64,000 nucleotides of DNA from Mytilisepta virgata (Eukaryota; Mollusca; Bivalvia; Mytilida; Mytilidae), in NCBI GenBank assembly GCA_028015205.1, contig CM051514.1, forward strand, positions 29,652,150 to 29,716,149, in the 5' to 3' direction. Below, piece by piece: positions 21,488 through 33,495 of this stretch. Both the position numbers and the translations under genes were made by a program. Position 1 is the first letter of the stretch. Every line of letters begins with the position of its first letter. The notes below the pieces were generated by a model. That model was not told the DNA's origin and ran no database searches. It worked only from the letters and a program-made list of their open reading frames with translations.

Positions 21488-22303
21488 ATGAAAAACAGTA
21501 AGCTCAAACTGAAAGAGTTAACATATGTACAATGTTTTTCAATACTGATATACGTGTATAAACAGTTTTGGAAACAATGTATTTTTTTGCTGTATTTTTA
21601 TATTATATTATGTGCAAGTTGTGGTAATGAAGAAATACTAAGTGTAGTAACACGTTGTTATGTGATGATATATGCAGACAGAAAAAGTGTAAACTCAATG
21701 TATAAACAGCTGGTTTATGTTTACATATTATATAGGTTTTTCCCTGTACTATTTATAGAACCGAACCACCCAATTCAAACATTGAAAGTTGCAAGATTTA
21801 TATTTACTTCGAACAGTGAAATCGTATACACACACAAATTAGGTATCGTTTTTAAAAATACCTTTTCGTGTTTCATATTGATAACAAAAGTGATATATAA
21901 ATACTTACCTGTTGTGCAAAACATCCTTTCAACAAAAGTAATTTCCATGATTTTCCATGCATATTTATACACACATATTTATACCAGTTTCACAAATTCA
22001 ATGTGTATAAATGAAATTTATATATCCAATCCAACAATGTATGTTACAAAAGAATATTATAAATATCTTGGTTGTAGAAACATAGAATACAGTTACACAA
22101 AAAATGTTCAGAATAATAATCCATGTATATATATGTATGTACAACTAAGAAAAAATGAGTACGCAATCCCGCATTGTGATGTTTATAATTATTACTATTA
22201 CTTTATAAGAATTGATATATGTGTATGGAGAAAATGTATGATTTATTTCAATGTTATTGATAGAACTGTAAACTTTTTAATATGTTATTTGATAATACAG
22301 TAA
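21488..22303 (+). CDS. Extra 271-codon ORF between LINE ORF1 and ORF2, function unknown
   Basis: Fills most of the inter-ORF region and overlaps the endonuclease start (ATG at 22282) by 22 bp in another frame. The product is Tyr/Ile/Asn/Lys-rich with 14 Cys and several hydrophobic stretches (for example CIFLLYFYIILCASC), and no motif I recognise. A frame this long in DNA this AT-rich, where TAA, TAG and TGA should be frequent, is unexpected by chance. It may be a real accessory ORF, or a spacer kept open for another reason. I do not assign a function. Confidence 0.4.
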   Translation: MKNSKLKLKELTYVQCFSILIYVYKQFWKQCIFLLYFYIILCASCGNEEILSVVTRCYVMIYADRKSVNSMYKQLVYVYILYRFFPVLFIEPNHPIQTLKVARFIFTSNSEIVYTHKLGIVFKNTFSCFILITKVIYKYLPVVQNILSTKVISMIFHAYLYTHIYTSFTNSMCINEIYISNPTMYVTKEYYKYLGCRNIEYSYTKNVQNNNPCIYMYVQLRKNEYAIPHCDVYNYYYYFIRIDICVWRKCMIYFNVIDRTVNFLICYLIIQ

Positions 22304-23052
22304 AATTGTGCAGCCTTAACGTAAATGGCATGCACTCAAGAGAAAAACGTAACAGGGTATTGACATGGTTAAAATCTCAAAAAATATCAATAGCCTTAAT
22401 ACAAGAAACTCATTTAGACTTAGATATTGAAAATGAAATCAAAAACCAAACTAACTTTGATGTTTTTTGTAGTAATGGCACATCCGCAAGCAGGGGGGTC
22501 TCGATATTTATAAACCATTTATTGAAGCATGAGATTATAAACCATTTTACCGACAAAGATGGAAGGATTGTTTTATTAAATATCCAAATTAATGACACAA
22601 TTTTTTCAATAGTTTGTTTATATGGACCAAACAACAAAACCGCAAGAAATTCATTTTTTAAAAAGGTAGATCTCTTTGTGAAAGAAAACGGAATTGGAAT
22701 CCCAATAATTGGGGGGGATTTTAATGAAACATTAAAAAATATTGACAGAATGAGTGCAAATTACAATCTCCAAAACAATAAACCAGTATCAAGCTTAAAA
22801 TCGTTATTAAAAGAAAATAATCTTATTGATATTTGGCGAGTTATGAATGAAAATGTACAACAGTTTACTTGGAGGAGAAAAGATAAATCTCAGGAGAGTA
22901 GAATAGACCTAATATTGATTGGTAGCAATTTAAGACCTCAGATAGATATATGCAAGATCAAACCAGCAACGATTCAGTATACTGATCATCTGAGTGTTTG
23001 TTTAACATTTAAAACGGGGACATCAGAAAAGGGACGTGATTTTGGAAACTAA
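22282..23052 (+). CDS. LINE ORF2, part 1: APE-type endonuclease
   Basis: A 256-codon frame starting at LCSLNVNGM. The endonuclease signatures appear in order: SLNVNG (metal-binding Asn), IQETHLD (Glu), GGDFNETL (Asp, Asn), TWRRKDKSQESRIDLIL and YTDHLSV (Asp-His pair). All expected catalytic positions are present. The enzyme nicks the target DNA to prime reverse transcription. The frame ends early at 23050-23052 because of a break near 23035; the RT region continues in the frame that opens after the TGA at 23037-23039. Confidence 0.85.
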   Translation: MLFDNTVKLCSLNVNGMHSREKRNRVLTWLKSQKISIALIQETHLDLDIENEIKNQTNFDVFCSNGTSASRGVSIFINHLLKHEIINHFTDKDGRIVLLNIQINDTIFSIVCLYGPNNKTARNSFFKKVDLFVKENGIGIPIIGGDFNETLKNIDRMSANYNLQNNKPVSSLKSLLKENNLIDIWRVMNENVQQFTWRRKDKSQESRIDLILIGSNLRPQIDICKIKPATIQYTDHLSVCLTFKTGTSEKGRDFGN

Positions 23053-24719
23053 ATAATTCTGTCTTAGAAAATAAAGATTATCAAAGTTTAATTAACAATT
23101 TGATTATTAACTTTTTAAATCAATACCAAAATAGAGAAACAGACTGTCGAACTTTTTGGGATATATTAAAGCTTGAAATTAAAGAAGCTACTGTAAAATA
23201 TTGTAAATCAAAAGCTAAAACCAAAAGAGAAGTCACACGCACTTTAGAAAAAGAATTACAAGAAAAGATGGTTGAAAGAGACCAATTAAATTTGTTTAAC
23301 TCTAGTTTGGATGATCGTATTAAAAATTTGGAATCAGAACTGAATAAGATCTATGACGAGAAAGCCATTGGTGCACAAATCAGAGCCAGAGAAAAATGGG
23401 TTGAATTTGGAGAAAAAAATAATGCTTATTTTTTGGGACTTGAAAAGCAAAGACAAATTAAGAAATCGATAAATAAATTATTAGATGAAAAAAACAATGT
23501 TTTAAAAGATCAAAGCAAAATATTATTTGAAATTAAAAACTATTATGAAAAATTATTTTCATCACAAAATCCGAATGATACATTATCTCAAGAATATATT
23601 AAAAATACAAAATTAGAAAAAAAATTAAATGACGAAGAAAAGCTATGGTGTGATGGTTCAGTTACGCTTGAAGAGTGTTCTGAAGCAATTAAAAATATGA
23701 AATTGAATAAGTCTCCTGGGCTGGACGGTCTAACCATAGAATTTTACAAAATGTTTTGGGAGAAGCTTAAACATATACTTGTTAAAGTATATAATAAGAG
23801 TCATGAAGATAGTTTATTGACTTACTCGCAGCGGTCTAGTGTTTTGTCATTAATATTTAAAAAGGGGGACCCATTAAAATTAGAAAATTATAGACCAATT
23901 TCATTATTAAACGTAGATCTTAAAATTTTGTCCCATGTACTAGCTCAACGATTGAAAAAAGTTCTACCAAAACTTATAAACACAGATCAATCTGGATACA
24001 TAAAAAATAGATTTATTGGATTCAATTTAAGACAAATGCAAGATATTATAGATTATGCAGATATATATAATATAGAAGGGGCTATTGTTTTTGTCGATTT
24101 TAAAAAAGCCTTTGACACTCTTGAATGGAAATTCATGTTAGATACTTTATATCACTTTGGATTCAATAAATCATTCATAAATTGGGTTAAAACTTTGTAT
24201 ACGGATATTCAAACATGTATTATTAATAATGGGTGGATTTCAGAAATGTTTAAGAATTCAAGAGGGATTAGGCAAGGGTGTCCTTTATCTGCTCTACTTT
24301 TTGTCATATCCGTTGAAATATTGGCACTGAGATTTCGAAATAACAAAGATATAAAAGGATTTCAGATAAAATTTGATAGGAAAACACATTGTATTAAAAT
24401 AAGCCAATTAGCTGATGACACAACTTTATTTTTTAATGATAAAAATGACATTGAACTAGCATTAAATGAAATAGAAATCTTTGGATCTTATTCAGGATTA
24501 ATTATAAATAAAAATAAAACAGAGGGGATATGGATAGGAAAACTCAAAAACAGTAAAGACAAGATAGCAAATATTAACTGGACAGATAAACCTGTAAAAG
24601 CTTTAGGAATTTATTTTGGACATGATAATGAAGAATGTGAGAAACTAAATTTTGAAAATAAAATAGAGAAAATGGATAAATTGTTTATTCTTTGGAAAAA
24701 GCGAAATCTCACTATGTAA
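23040..24719 (+). pseudogene. LINE ORF2, part 2: reverse transcriptase, cut off from its start
   Basis: The RT frame is open from 23040 (first ATG 23100) to a TAA at 24717-24719. Numbering from 23100: KLNKSPGLDGL at 201-211, the ENYRPISLL segment at 262-270, motif A FVDFKKAFDT at 331-340, motif B RQGCPLSALLF at 391-401, motif C LADDTTLF at 437-444 with the two catalytic Asp. The RT core is complete. Two lesions isolate it: the frame change plus TGA (23037-23039) separating it from the endonuclease, and the TAA at its end. It lacks a natural start, so I score it as part of a broken ORF2. Confidence 0.85.
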
Positions 24720-26102
24720 GGGAAAATTTTGATAATAAAATCTTTGATTATACCACTCTTCACCTTTTTAGCTAGCTCATTTGTATTTCCAGAAAAATAT
24801 AAAAAAGAAATCGAAAAAAAATGTTTTAAATTTATCTGGAATGACAAACCAGATAAAGTTAAAAGAAATACGATGATTGGTAGTTATGAAAACGGGGGTT
24901 TGAATATGATTGATATTGAAAGTCACTTTGAATCACTAAAAGCATCATGGATAGGTAGAATCTTAAATACAGATATTGCTAGATGGCAACTTATACCTTT
25001 AAAATATTTACAAGGCTTAGGAAAAAATTGCCTAGTAGTTTATATGAATATGGATTATAATGAAGTTGATCAATATCTACCTAATATTCCAAATTTTTAT
25101 AAAAATGTATTAAAAAGCTGGATGAAAGTAGGAGGAGGACAGACAGATAAACCAAAAACCTTTTACGAAATTAGAAAACAAATTATTTGGGGGAATCAAT
25201 ACATTAAATTTGATAACAAAAGTCTGTTTTTCAAAAATTGGATAAATGGGAATTTGATTTATATAAATGATATTTTAGATGAAAATGGGGAAATTTCACA
25301 AGATGTAATTTTGCAAAAAATAGAAAATAAATCCAACTGGATAGCTGAGTTAACATCCTTAAAAAACGCAATTCCAAAAGATTGGTTACAATGTCTTAGA
25401 TCAGAGAATTCCACGAGAAGTAAAGTCAATGTTAAAAGACAATGTTTGTCAATAAGTGGTAATTATATTGACATTTCTTTTTTGTCAAATAAGTCATTAT
25501 ATAACAGATTAGTAAAGAAAAAGGTTGTGAAACCGATTGGTATAAATGTTTGGTTAAATGTATTAACATTACAGTCAGAATTTCATTTGAAACCATTGTA
25601 CAACTTTATTTTTTACTATTTAGAAGAAAATAAATTGAAGATGTATCGATGGAAACTTTTACAAAGTATACTACCTACTAAAAAGTTATTGTTTAGATGG
25701 AAGGTAACAGACAATAATTTATGTAACAAATGCTTTACTGAAGAAGATTATCACCATTATTTTATATCATGTTCTTTTTTAAACAATTTTTGGAGAAAAA
25801 TTCATTATTTATTGCAAAAGGTAAATATAGAAAAAGCTATCACATTAGAAGATATTGTTTTTGGCTATAAAATATCAGATAAATATTACTTCGGCTTGAA
25901 CTATCTTATAACTATTATCGGATTTTCAATTTATAAATCCTACTATGTATCTGATCAGAAAATGAAAGGACTTGATGTATTTTGCCTATTCATTAATGAA
26001 TTTACAAAACGAATGTATTATACAAAGAAGTTAGAAAAAGTTAAATTCTTAGTTAATGTAAAAAAAACATTTATTAGATTGATGTTTTATTTATTAATAT
26101 AA
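24720..26102 (+). pseudogene. LINE ORF2, part 3: C-terminal region
   Basis: The same frame as the RT continues after the single TAA at 24717-24719 (first ATG 24729) to a natural stop at 26100-26102. It contains the post-RT region with a GSYENGGLNMIDIE segment, typical of L1-group thumbs, and near the end CNKCFTEEDYHHYF..C.F (C332, C335, H342/H343, C348 counted from 24729), the conserved C-terminal Cys/His motif. Only the stop codon breaks continuity, so this portion decayed little. Confidence 0.85.
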
Positions 26103-26177
26103 TAGAATTGAAAATTATACTTATTCTTCACAAGGAGCTTGGATTTGTTGAAGACAATGTAACAAGCAACTGATGGA

Positions 26178-26201
26178 AATAAAGAAATTTTAAAAATAAA
26201 A
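26178..26201 (+). terminator. LINE polyadenylation signal and A-rich tail
   Basis: AATAAA at 26178-26183 is followed by AG AAATTTTAAAAATAAA and the target-site duplication. The short, interrupted A-tract serves as the element's 3' end. Confidence 0.7.
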
Positions 26202-26216
26202 AAAGAAATGAGAGAA
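26202..26216 (+). repeat. 3' target-site duplication of the LINE
   Basis: AAAGAAATGAGAGAA, identical to 19952-19966. Confidence 0.85.
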
Positions 26217-26219
26217 TTA

Positions 26220-27170
26220 TATTGGTACCGTTATACTGGGTCACATACTCATACGCTGAACGTCATATATCGGAACATAATAGATCCCAGACGTCACGTT
26301 GTCGACCAGTAAGAATCAACAATAAACACCATATTGGAATTATCCTGCAATCGATATTACAACAGACACATAACAGCTGTCGAATACAGGCTGTATTCGA
26401 ATAGTATAGAAATACAGCAGTTGGCCCCGCCCACTAACAAGTCAATTCCGTTAGATTATTTAAAAATAAAATTTCGACAAATTATTCTTGATTTGTTCAA
26501 ATTGTTTGTACCATATTTGCACCCAGTCATCTATTTAAATTTACAAATTGTCATTATTTTCTCCTCGATTGGAATGTTTCCAAAAACTGTTTCACTGCGC
26601 GTGCAGATAGCTATAGACTTGCATGAGGCCTTCTTAAGGGTTATTAGTCATTACGATGTTTAAATATTTATTTGTAAAAGTCTTTTTCGATGATACTGTA
26701 ACAAGAATTTCAGTTATTTTCCATGACATCAATTTTCATGGATTGATTAAAAGGGGACATATTCGGTTTCATAATTTAGTAGATGTCTACTTTAATTTTC
26801 AAATTTAACAAAAAATATTCAAATGAAAACTTCTTTAAAAGCCATGGATGAATAATACTCTATCCGATAAATTTACTTTAATTCTACATGTCCACATGTT
26901 CTTGGTGACAGACTTGACAGTTTCAATATTTCCACTTTGCTAGTGAGCATGTGATTCATCGTTCGTTGGGTTCTTAAATTCGTGAATTGATGTGTCCTCG
27001 AATCCGCTGAAATTGGTATATCACGAATGATAAATGTTTCACAGCATGTTATGTTGAAAAATACTTCTGGGTACTTCTGGGTATTCTCATGACTTACTGA
27101 ATATGCCAAAAATTATTCAGCTCAATATTGGTAAAAAAACTTACCACGTTCATATAATTCACTGAAAAAG
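26220..27170. other. No gene seen
   Basis: Host DNA after the LINE. Short frames at 26222, 26334 and 26873 carry no motif. A TGTCGAATACAGGCTGTATTCGA palindrome near 26378-26402 is the only visible structure. Confidence 0.5.
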
Positions 27171-27175
27171 CATCA

Positions 27176-27574
27176 TTAAGGATGCTCGCTGGTTATGTTT
27201 TGGTCTTTTTGTCAGATTTTCGGAATCCTCGGGTTTTATCCATTTCTTAAACATGAAATTTTTTGCCCGTGAACCCCCACTTTTTCTTTTATAATTCAAT
27301 CATATATACATTAAAATGGTATTTGACAAAATTTTATGAAATCCTTTTTATTTTTTCATACATCTTTGAGAGACTGAAGTTGTCAATGCAAAGACAATGA
27401 AAAATCCACAGAAAACCCATTTCCTTCAAATTTTCAAGGCCTTATAACTCTTAAATGAGCACATGAACCTATATTTTTTTCTTGCTTATTTGTTTACTAT
27501 TCATATGTTCTCTCAAACTAAAACACCTATTTCAAATCAGATTTATTTCCTATTAGACCAGCGATCATCCTTAA
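27176..27574. mobile_element. TTAA-bounded MITE, copy 1
   Basis: About 400 bp from TTAAGGATGCTCGCTGG to its near-exact reverse complement CCAGCGATCATCCTTAA. The same ends bound 46092-46478. TTAA at both ends is the target site of piggyBac-type transposases. The 133-codon plus frame at 27463-27864 starts inside this element and crosses its border, so it is not a gene. Confidence 0.7.
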
Positions 27575-27906
27575 GCGATCCTGCTCTTGAACACAGTTTG
27601 ATTCATTTCACTGACGTTGTAAAGTTTTATTATCAAAAAAATTCTTTGATACCAATTTTGATGCACAAGATGTGCACCTGTCGTCTATTTACGACTTATC
27701 AGTTATGCTCAAGGCCTAACAGTCGGACCGCCAAGTCAATAATGGCGTCGTTTTTATTTACAGAGTCACGTGACTTTTCATTTGAAAATGGGTCATTTTT
27801 TGTAACGTCCATCACCTATCGCTTTTTTTGGCCATACATGACGTATTTTTTGAGTTGGGGTTAGGGGATGGTATTAAACGGTTTCTGAGAATATTTTCTT
27901 TTCATA

Positions 27907-28185
27907 TTAGTTTAAAACAGATATTTTAGCGTGCTTTTCATACAAAATTTTACAATCAAAGTTGGCGATGATGCCGACGATTTCGTCACCGTTGGTCAGA
28001 AAAAGGACAATTTCTTCATTGTCAGATCTCGGGACGGGGATTTTTAAATCGGAAAAGGTGTGCTGTTCCTTTCCTGACGAACAGTTCAAATATTTATCCG
28101 CAAAACCAAGTGAAACGCAATTCGAGCGAGCTTTTTCTGTGAAAATTACGTGATAAAGGGGGATAATCAACGTTGACGTTATCAA
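27907..28185 (-). CDS. Hypothetical small ORF, 92 codons
   Basis: Its composition is more protein-like than its neighbours (SDNEEIVLFLTNGDEIVGII), and the segment is richer in CpG than the surroundings. It runs from ATG 28185 to a stop at 27907. I do not recognise it, no splice partner was found, and it lies just inside the left end of the putative 2.8 kb element. A first exon or a transposon remnant are both possible. Confidence 0.25.
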   Translation of the reverse strand: MITSTLIIPLYHVIFTEKARSNCVSLGFADKYLNCSSGKEQHTFSDLKIPVPRSDNEEIVLFLTNGDEIVGIIANFDCKILYEKHAKISVLN

Positions 28186-28199
28186 TAAAATGTAAACAA

Positions 28200-30200
28200 A
28201 GAAGGTATGACGGTAGCAATCGATAAAAAAAGGGAATATAAATAAGTTTCACGCTTGGTTGTCAAATGATGTAATAAATATGTGTCAATAAACATTAAAA
28301 AAAACCATATTTAAGAATAAATAATGTACCAGGGGAAAAAAGGGGGGTGGTCAGGCAGGTGCTTCCACTTACTTCTATCATTTTCTTGTGGAGGGGTTCA
28401 GGATCTTTCTGTTGAATGGTAGAATGTGCACAGATGAATTTAAAATTATTTTCCATAGAAATTAACAACTGAAAGCCTGGGGAATAGCTGAAGTACTGGT
28501 ATGCAATGTAGGTCTATTTGAGTAATGACAAATGTTTATTTTTTTTTCAAAAACAGGACTGAATAATTTTTTTTCACTTTAATTTTGAAAAAAATTACTT
28601 GCTGCAATTTCTATTTAAATTGTTTGTGCATTTTGCAATGTGGAAGCTATTAAATAATGGATTTTTGTCTTTATCAGGACCTAAATTGTGAGTTTTTGGT
28701 TAAAAAGTAACAAATTACAAAAAAAGCATTGGAAAAAAAAGAAAATTTTATTAAAATTAAAATTACCTTTATCCATTACTCAATTGTCAAAAACTGTAAG
28801 GATCTGACATGGAAAGATTTACTTTTGCCAGCAAATCACATGAATCATATGCATATTCTTTTCAACAAAAGGAAATTTTACATTTGTACATTAAGTTATG
28901 CCTTCTCAATCTTGTTTTTCATGAATTAATATTTATTGTATTGATTAAGAATAATTATTATTGCTTTTTGTGTATTTGACCTATTTCACCTCCTGTAGTG
29001 CCAAAATTGGTAAAACAAAAATATACATGTGATTTTATAGACCAATTTCTCATGCTTATTATTGAAATTTGTTGACTTTCCATGTAAAAAAGTAAAAATC
29101 TGGACATGAACATGAATTAAAAATCATGAAATAACAAAATAAAATCATTTGTTTAAGAAAAACTGTAATGTGGAAGTCTAACCCAGGATCCTGGATTTTA
29201 AAATTAAAGGCAAAGCACAAAAATTAGAAATTTTTAAACAGAATTTAATATAATAGGTCAATTAACATGATTAATGCTGTATACATGTACATAACATGAT
29301 GAAATTCATGTGAATGTAATGAATACTCTTTGAATAAGAGAACACAACCAAATATAATAAAACTGAAAACTATTACTTGATTGAATCATAGGACTATTCT
29401 AACTAAATAGTCTAGATGACACCAGAGGGTAAAAAAAATTAAATCATAAATGAAAAGAAATTACATAACCTTACTTAAAAAAGTGGTTATAAAATTTGAA
29501 GTTGTAGATATCACAAGATTACTATTTTGACAAAAATTTAAGAAATTATACACATAGAGACATATGAAAATCATACAATATTTTCCATTCAAAGTAAAAC
29601 AAATACACCTAAAATATATATTTTGATATACAGTTATTTACTAATAGTTTTCCTGTACATTGCCAATGATAATAAATAAAACTGGTAGCTCATAGGTTGA
29701 GTATTTATGCCTAATTTCACAATATTGTAAAGACTAAAAGTGTTCCAACACTATTTATTCAAATGTTGTCAGTGAATCTTTTTTTTATTATCTTATTTTT
29801 AAACAAAATCATCTCATCATGGATTTTTTCTGTCCATAATGAAACCTATTAGATGAACCTGAGTAAATTTAAAAAAAAAACAAATACGTGTATCATCAAC
29901 CACAAAAATGGGAAGGTCCCAGGGCACTTTCCAGGTGACTGATCTTGAAAATAGACACGCCTTTAAAATTTTATGCAGAAAATTGAATATCCAACATAAA
30001 AAATACTTCAATCGTGTCATTATGTGAAAATAAGAAAAAACACACTTCGTTTCTTTGCATATTTTGATACCCCTGGATATTGAGTAAGAACTATGTAACG
30101 GAGTCTCGGGACAGCCTTTTTAAATTGAAAATGAAAGACCCGATACTATATCTATTTGCAAAACAAAACATTATAGGCTCCTCCCAGTGAAACGGTAAAC
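28200..30200. other. No gene seen
   Basis: Very AT-rich interior of the putative 27719-30557 element. Frames here (28729, 29817) are short and motif-free. Confidence 0.5.
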
Positions 30201-30699
30201 GAGCGAGATCTGTTCATTGGCTAAAAAGTGGCAACGTGTGTCGCCGGCCATTTTGAGGTGCGCAAAAATACTCACTTTTGATGTCTCATACGTTTATAAT
30301 TTTCAGTGTCAGGTGAATCCAATAGGCCAGGGTGTTAACGAAATAATTTTTACACATATTTCCATCCATGTTATTTGAAAGTCAAAAACTAGCACAACGA
30401 TATTTACACATTTCACACACGTCATGTCAATCAAAAATTCGAGGCGGGACTAAAAGCGCCATCTAGTGTAAAAAATTCTGAAATTATCTCCACCTGTTTC
30501 TCTGTAAATAGAATGCACTAGCGTAACGGTCAAAATGGCACTTGGCGGTCCGACTGTAAAATGTTAATAGCCAAAAAAACAACCCAAAACATTGAAAAGC
30601 ATATTCCAGAATACCAAACTGACTAAAAGGGCAAAAGCCAAAACCATCCAAAGACAGAACTATGCAAGAGGAAGATAAACCGTCAGTCAGATCGTACAT

Positions 30700-33160
30700 C
30701 TACGGTGTCCCACGAAATGTATTGACCGTAAAAGATTGCAACTGAAAATTTGGTATCATGCAAGTACGAAAATTCTAATTTAACTCCTGGGATAAAATTA
30801 TAAGAGAAGCAAATTTTGCAATATGCAAAAAATAGTAAAATCGCCAACACTATGTATGCTAAACTTTTATGGTGACTGTCATTGGGACACGTTGAATAAA
30901 AGCAGGAATTTACATACACCTACCCTTGGTGCATTGACAAGGGTATCAGACAAAACCTGAGTGTCCAATAACTCTTTTTACACCAATGAAGTCTGAAACA
31001 TGAGGTTATATATACATATAGTAGCCTTTCTACTTAAAAAATGAGAGTTTATTAATAAGTACAGTGTAAATATACATAATTATTCTGAGACTGGCACAGG
31101 ACTCACTAGACTGACATTTCCTTATGCGCCTCTATATTGTTATCTTATGAAAGTCAGATGTTGTACTGGAGTTAAATCGCCTTGTCAACAAATCAAATAT
31201 GCAAGAACACAAAATAAGCCATTTTCGGGTAAATTAAAAAAAAAACGTGTCGACTTCGAACGGTTCAATATATCTTGTCAAAAATTTGAAACATACTTTG
31301 TTAAGATAAGTATCTTTCAATGGTTAACTGCTAATCATTGCAAAACATATAGCTTCAACTCCTATTTTGTGTGTTACTTTAATGAAGTTTACCCATGTCT
31401 TAATGAAAAAAGTCAAGTAAAAAGCCTATATATGGCTGTATTAGTGAAGTTGTCTGGTCTGAAAGTATAGGAATTTGGATTAATGCCCCTAGGCCAGTAT
31501 TCTCGGCTAAAATAAAATAATATCTTGACTCGAAAATCATATGCGACATGCATGTGACATGTTAAATTATATTCTAATTTTATACCACCGTTGCAGTTTT
31601 TCACATACAGTTCTATCAGATATGTGGATATAGAACATGACATGAGTTTAGTTCGAAGTACATGTAGCTATAACGATAAAATGAACTTTATTGCAGAAAA
31701 CTTTAAAAAGAAAATCCAGATTTCATTGTAAATGTAGACGAGAAAGGCATTTCATTAATGCATGTAGTAGTTTCCTTTACATTCCGTATTACAGTGCACA
31801 CTGTTCATATTTTTCAAAGAAATGAGACACCTTGTGAATTGTGAAAGTATAGCCATATGATAAAATCTGGAATTTAATTCCTCCATAAAGTAAAAGAAAT
31901 ATTGTATGATACCAATATTGATCCACTGAAAGTACATTTTCGATAAATTAAGTAAAAGTTATTCCAACATTGTTGAAAGTCGAATGTTAAATTTCCACCC
32001 AAGGAAAAAACATCCGTGGAAATAGCTATTAGGGCGGGTAGGAGATACTCCTAAATAACAGCCAAGCTTAAAGTATGATTCCATGTCGAAATATAATATT
32101 AGCATAGGAAAAGTGATACACCTATGTGGGCTTTCATAATTTGACAAAAGTACAGTAAGAGTAGACCAAAAGAAAAATAAAAGGAACAGACAAACATAAG
32201 AAGAGAATTGAGCAAACACAAAAGACAACACAGCCCGCTTTAAAAACCAGAATCCGGTTTAAAAAAATGCATACATGTACGACTACGATTGTGATATTTT
32301 TGACAGTTTTCTATCTATCTGTTCTATTTGTGTCCTGGAACCATTCTCGATAGTAATCGTACGAAGGATTTGTGAAACTGGGATCCAAAAACTGCAGACT
32401 TTTAAGATATTCCCGTCCATATACAATTATTATTATGAAAATTCAAATCGGCTCTTTACAGCGATCTTCATCCTTTTTCATCTTTTCCAATAATGAAAAA
32501 ATTGCAGATGATTTCTGAATTCATATATGTAGTATTCAAGTGTACTCCTAAAAAATTTACCAGTAGTCTGTCAACCCTGATGTTGTGAGTCTGAACCCAC
32601 TTCTGGCGAGATGTGTTCAATTCTTATAGTTGATCAGGCTTGCCATTTTTCCTTTTGAAGGTTATTCTCTAGGGGTAATCCGGCTTCAACTACAATAAAA
32701 CCTTGTCACCACAATATGTCCAATTAAACTGACAGTACACCAAATCATCGTAAGATGGAAGTGTGGTTGAATAAAAAAAAAAATATCATGGTTGTTGATA
32801 TCTACTACGATTTTGCGGTAACTCAGATACGTATAGGAGCGAATACAATACATTAGGTGGAAAAAAAAAGATTGTTTTAACTTCACCAATCACAAACTAG
32901 AATCGCTTATGGTGGAACTGTTTGTTTATCGATAACTCGAGTACCTTTTCAGTCAATAAAAGTTATCAGGGACATGAACAGGGAGTATGTAATTAACCTG
33001 TAATATTTTTTCAGTAAATATATGTACAACGATCATACAGTTCAGATTTTGAAGGTGATAATCGGTTCTAATTGGCCGAATGGTTTTAGAAAAGAAGAAA
33101 TTTAAGTTAAATTTTCCTATATAGCCTTATTTGTAAAATTAATTTCGTCTGTGGTGACAC
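30700..33160. other. No gene seen
   Basis: AT-rich; several 60-107-codon frames on both strands without motifs, signal for splicing, or similarity to anything I recognise. The 107-codon frame at 31147-31470 is the longest and is Lys/Phe/Ser-rich with no conserved pattern. Confidence 0.5.
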
Positions 33161-33269
33161 TCTAGGCAATTGGCTACAATTCCAAAAAAAAAAAAAAAAA
33201 ATCATCTTAGAACCGTTGCTTCCAAGTTTGGTTCTTATTGGCTTAATGGTTTCAGAAAGAAGATCTTTG

Positions 33270-33495
33270 ACTTGGGCAGCATGGCGGGTGTCCTGCAGGA
33301 AGCAGAGACTACCTACTCTTCCGGAGCACCTGAATCTACCCCCGGTTATTTGTTGTTCATATGTTTTTAGTTTTTTTTATTTGTAGTGCTTGTATTGTTT
33401 TGGTCTTGTCTTCGTTGTTCTCCGGAGTTTGTCAGTTGTTTCGATTTTTCCCTCCTTCGAATATCCCTGTGTCATCATATATAATTTTCAAAGAG
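33270..33495 (+). mobile_element. Degenerate retroelement 3' fragment
   Basis: GGCAGCATGGCGGGTGTCCT opens a frame with GSMAGVLQEAETTYSSGAPE, followed by the TTCATATGTTTTTAG and GTTTTGGTCTTGTCTTCGTT blocks shared with 14775-15115 (inverted) and 42463-42625. No RT core. Confidence 0.65.

Larger units (their letters stand above)
19967..26201 (+). mobile_element. Full-length L1/Tx1-type LINE
   Basis: A 6235 bp non-LTR retrotransposon between exact 15 bp duplications. Order: 5' UTR about 90 bp, ORF1 with zinc knuckles, an 885 bp inter-ORF region containing a long extra ORF, the APE endonuclease, reverse transcriptase, a C-terminal CCHC-like region, a short 3' UTR with AATAAA at 26178-26183, and an A-rich tail. 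APE-type endonuclease, zinc-knuckle ORF1 and a terminal CX2C...H...C motif point to the L1/Tx1 group. Intact TSDs and only three ORF2-disrupting changes indicate a fairly recent insertion, but this copy cannot make a full ORF2 protein. Confidence 0.9.
27719..30557. mobile_element. Possible 2.8 kb element with 18 bp inverted ends
   Basis: ACAGTCGGACCGCCAAGT at 27719-27736 recurs inverted, exactly, at 30540-30557. Slightly inwards, ATTTACAGAG also appears in inverted positions at both ends. No target-site duplication is visible and no transposase is recognised. The left subterminal region carries the 92-codon minus frame at 27907-28185. Could instead be coincidental placement of two copies of a short repeat. 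Confidence 0.45.

Noticed and set aside
27463..27864. 133-codon plus-strand ORF
   Set aside because: It starts inside the TTAA-bounded MITE and runs across its border. The peptide is low in complexity with no motif.
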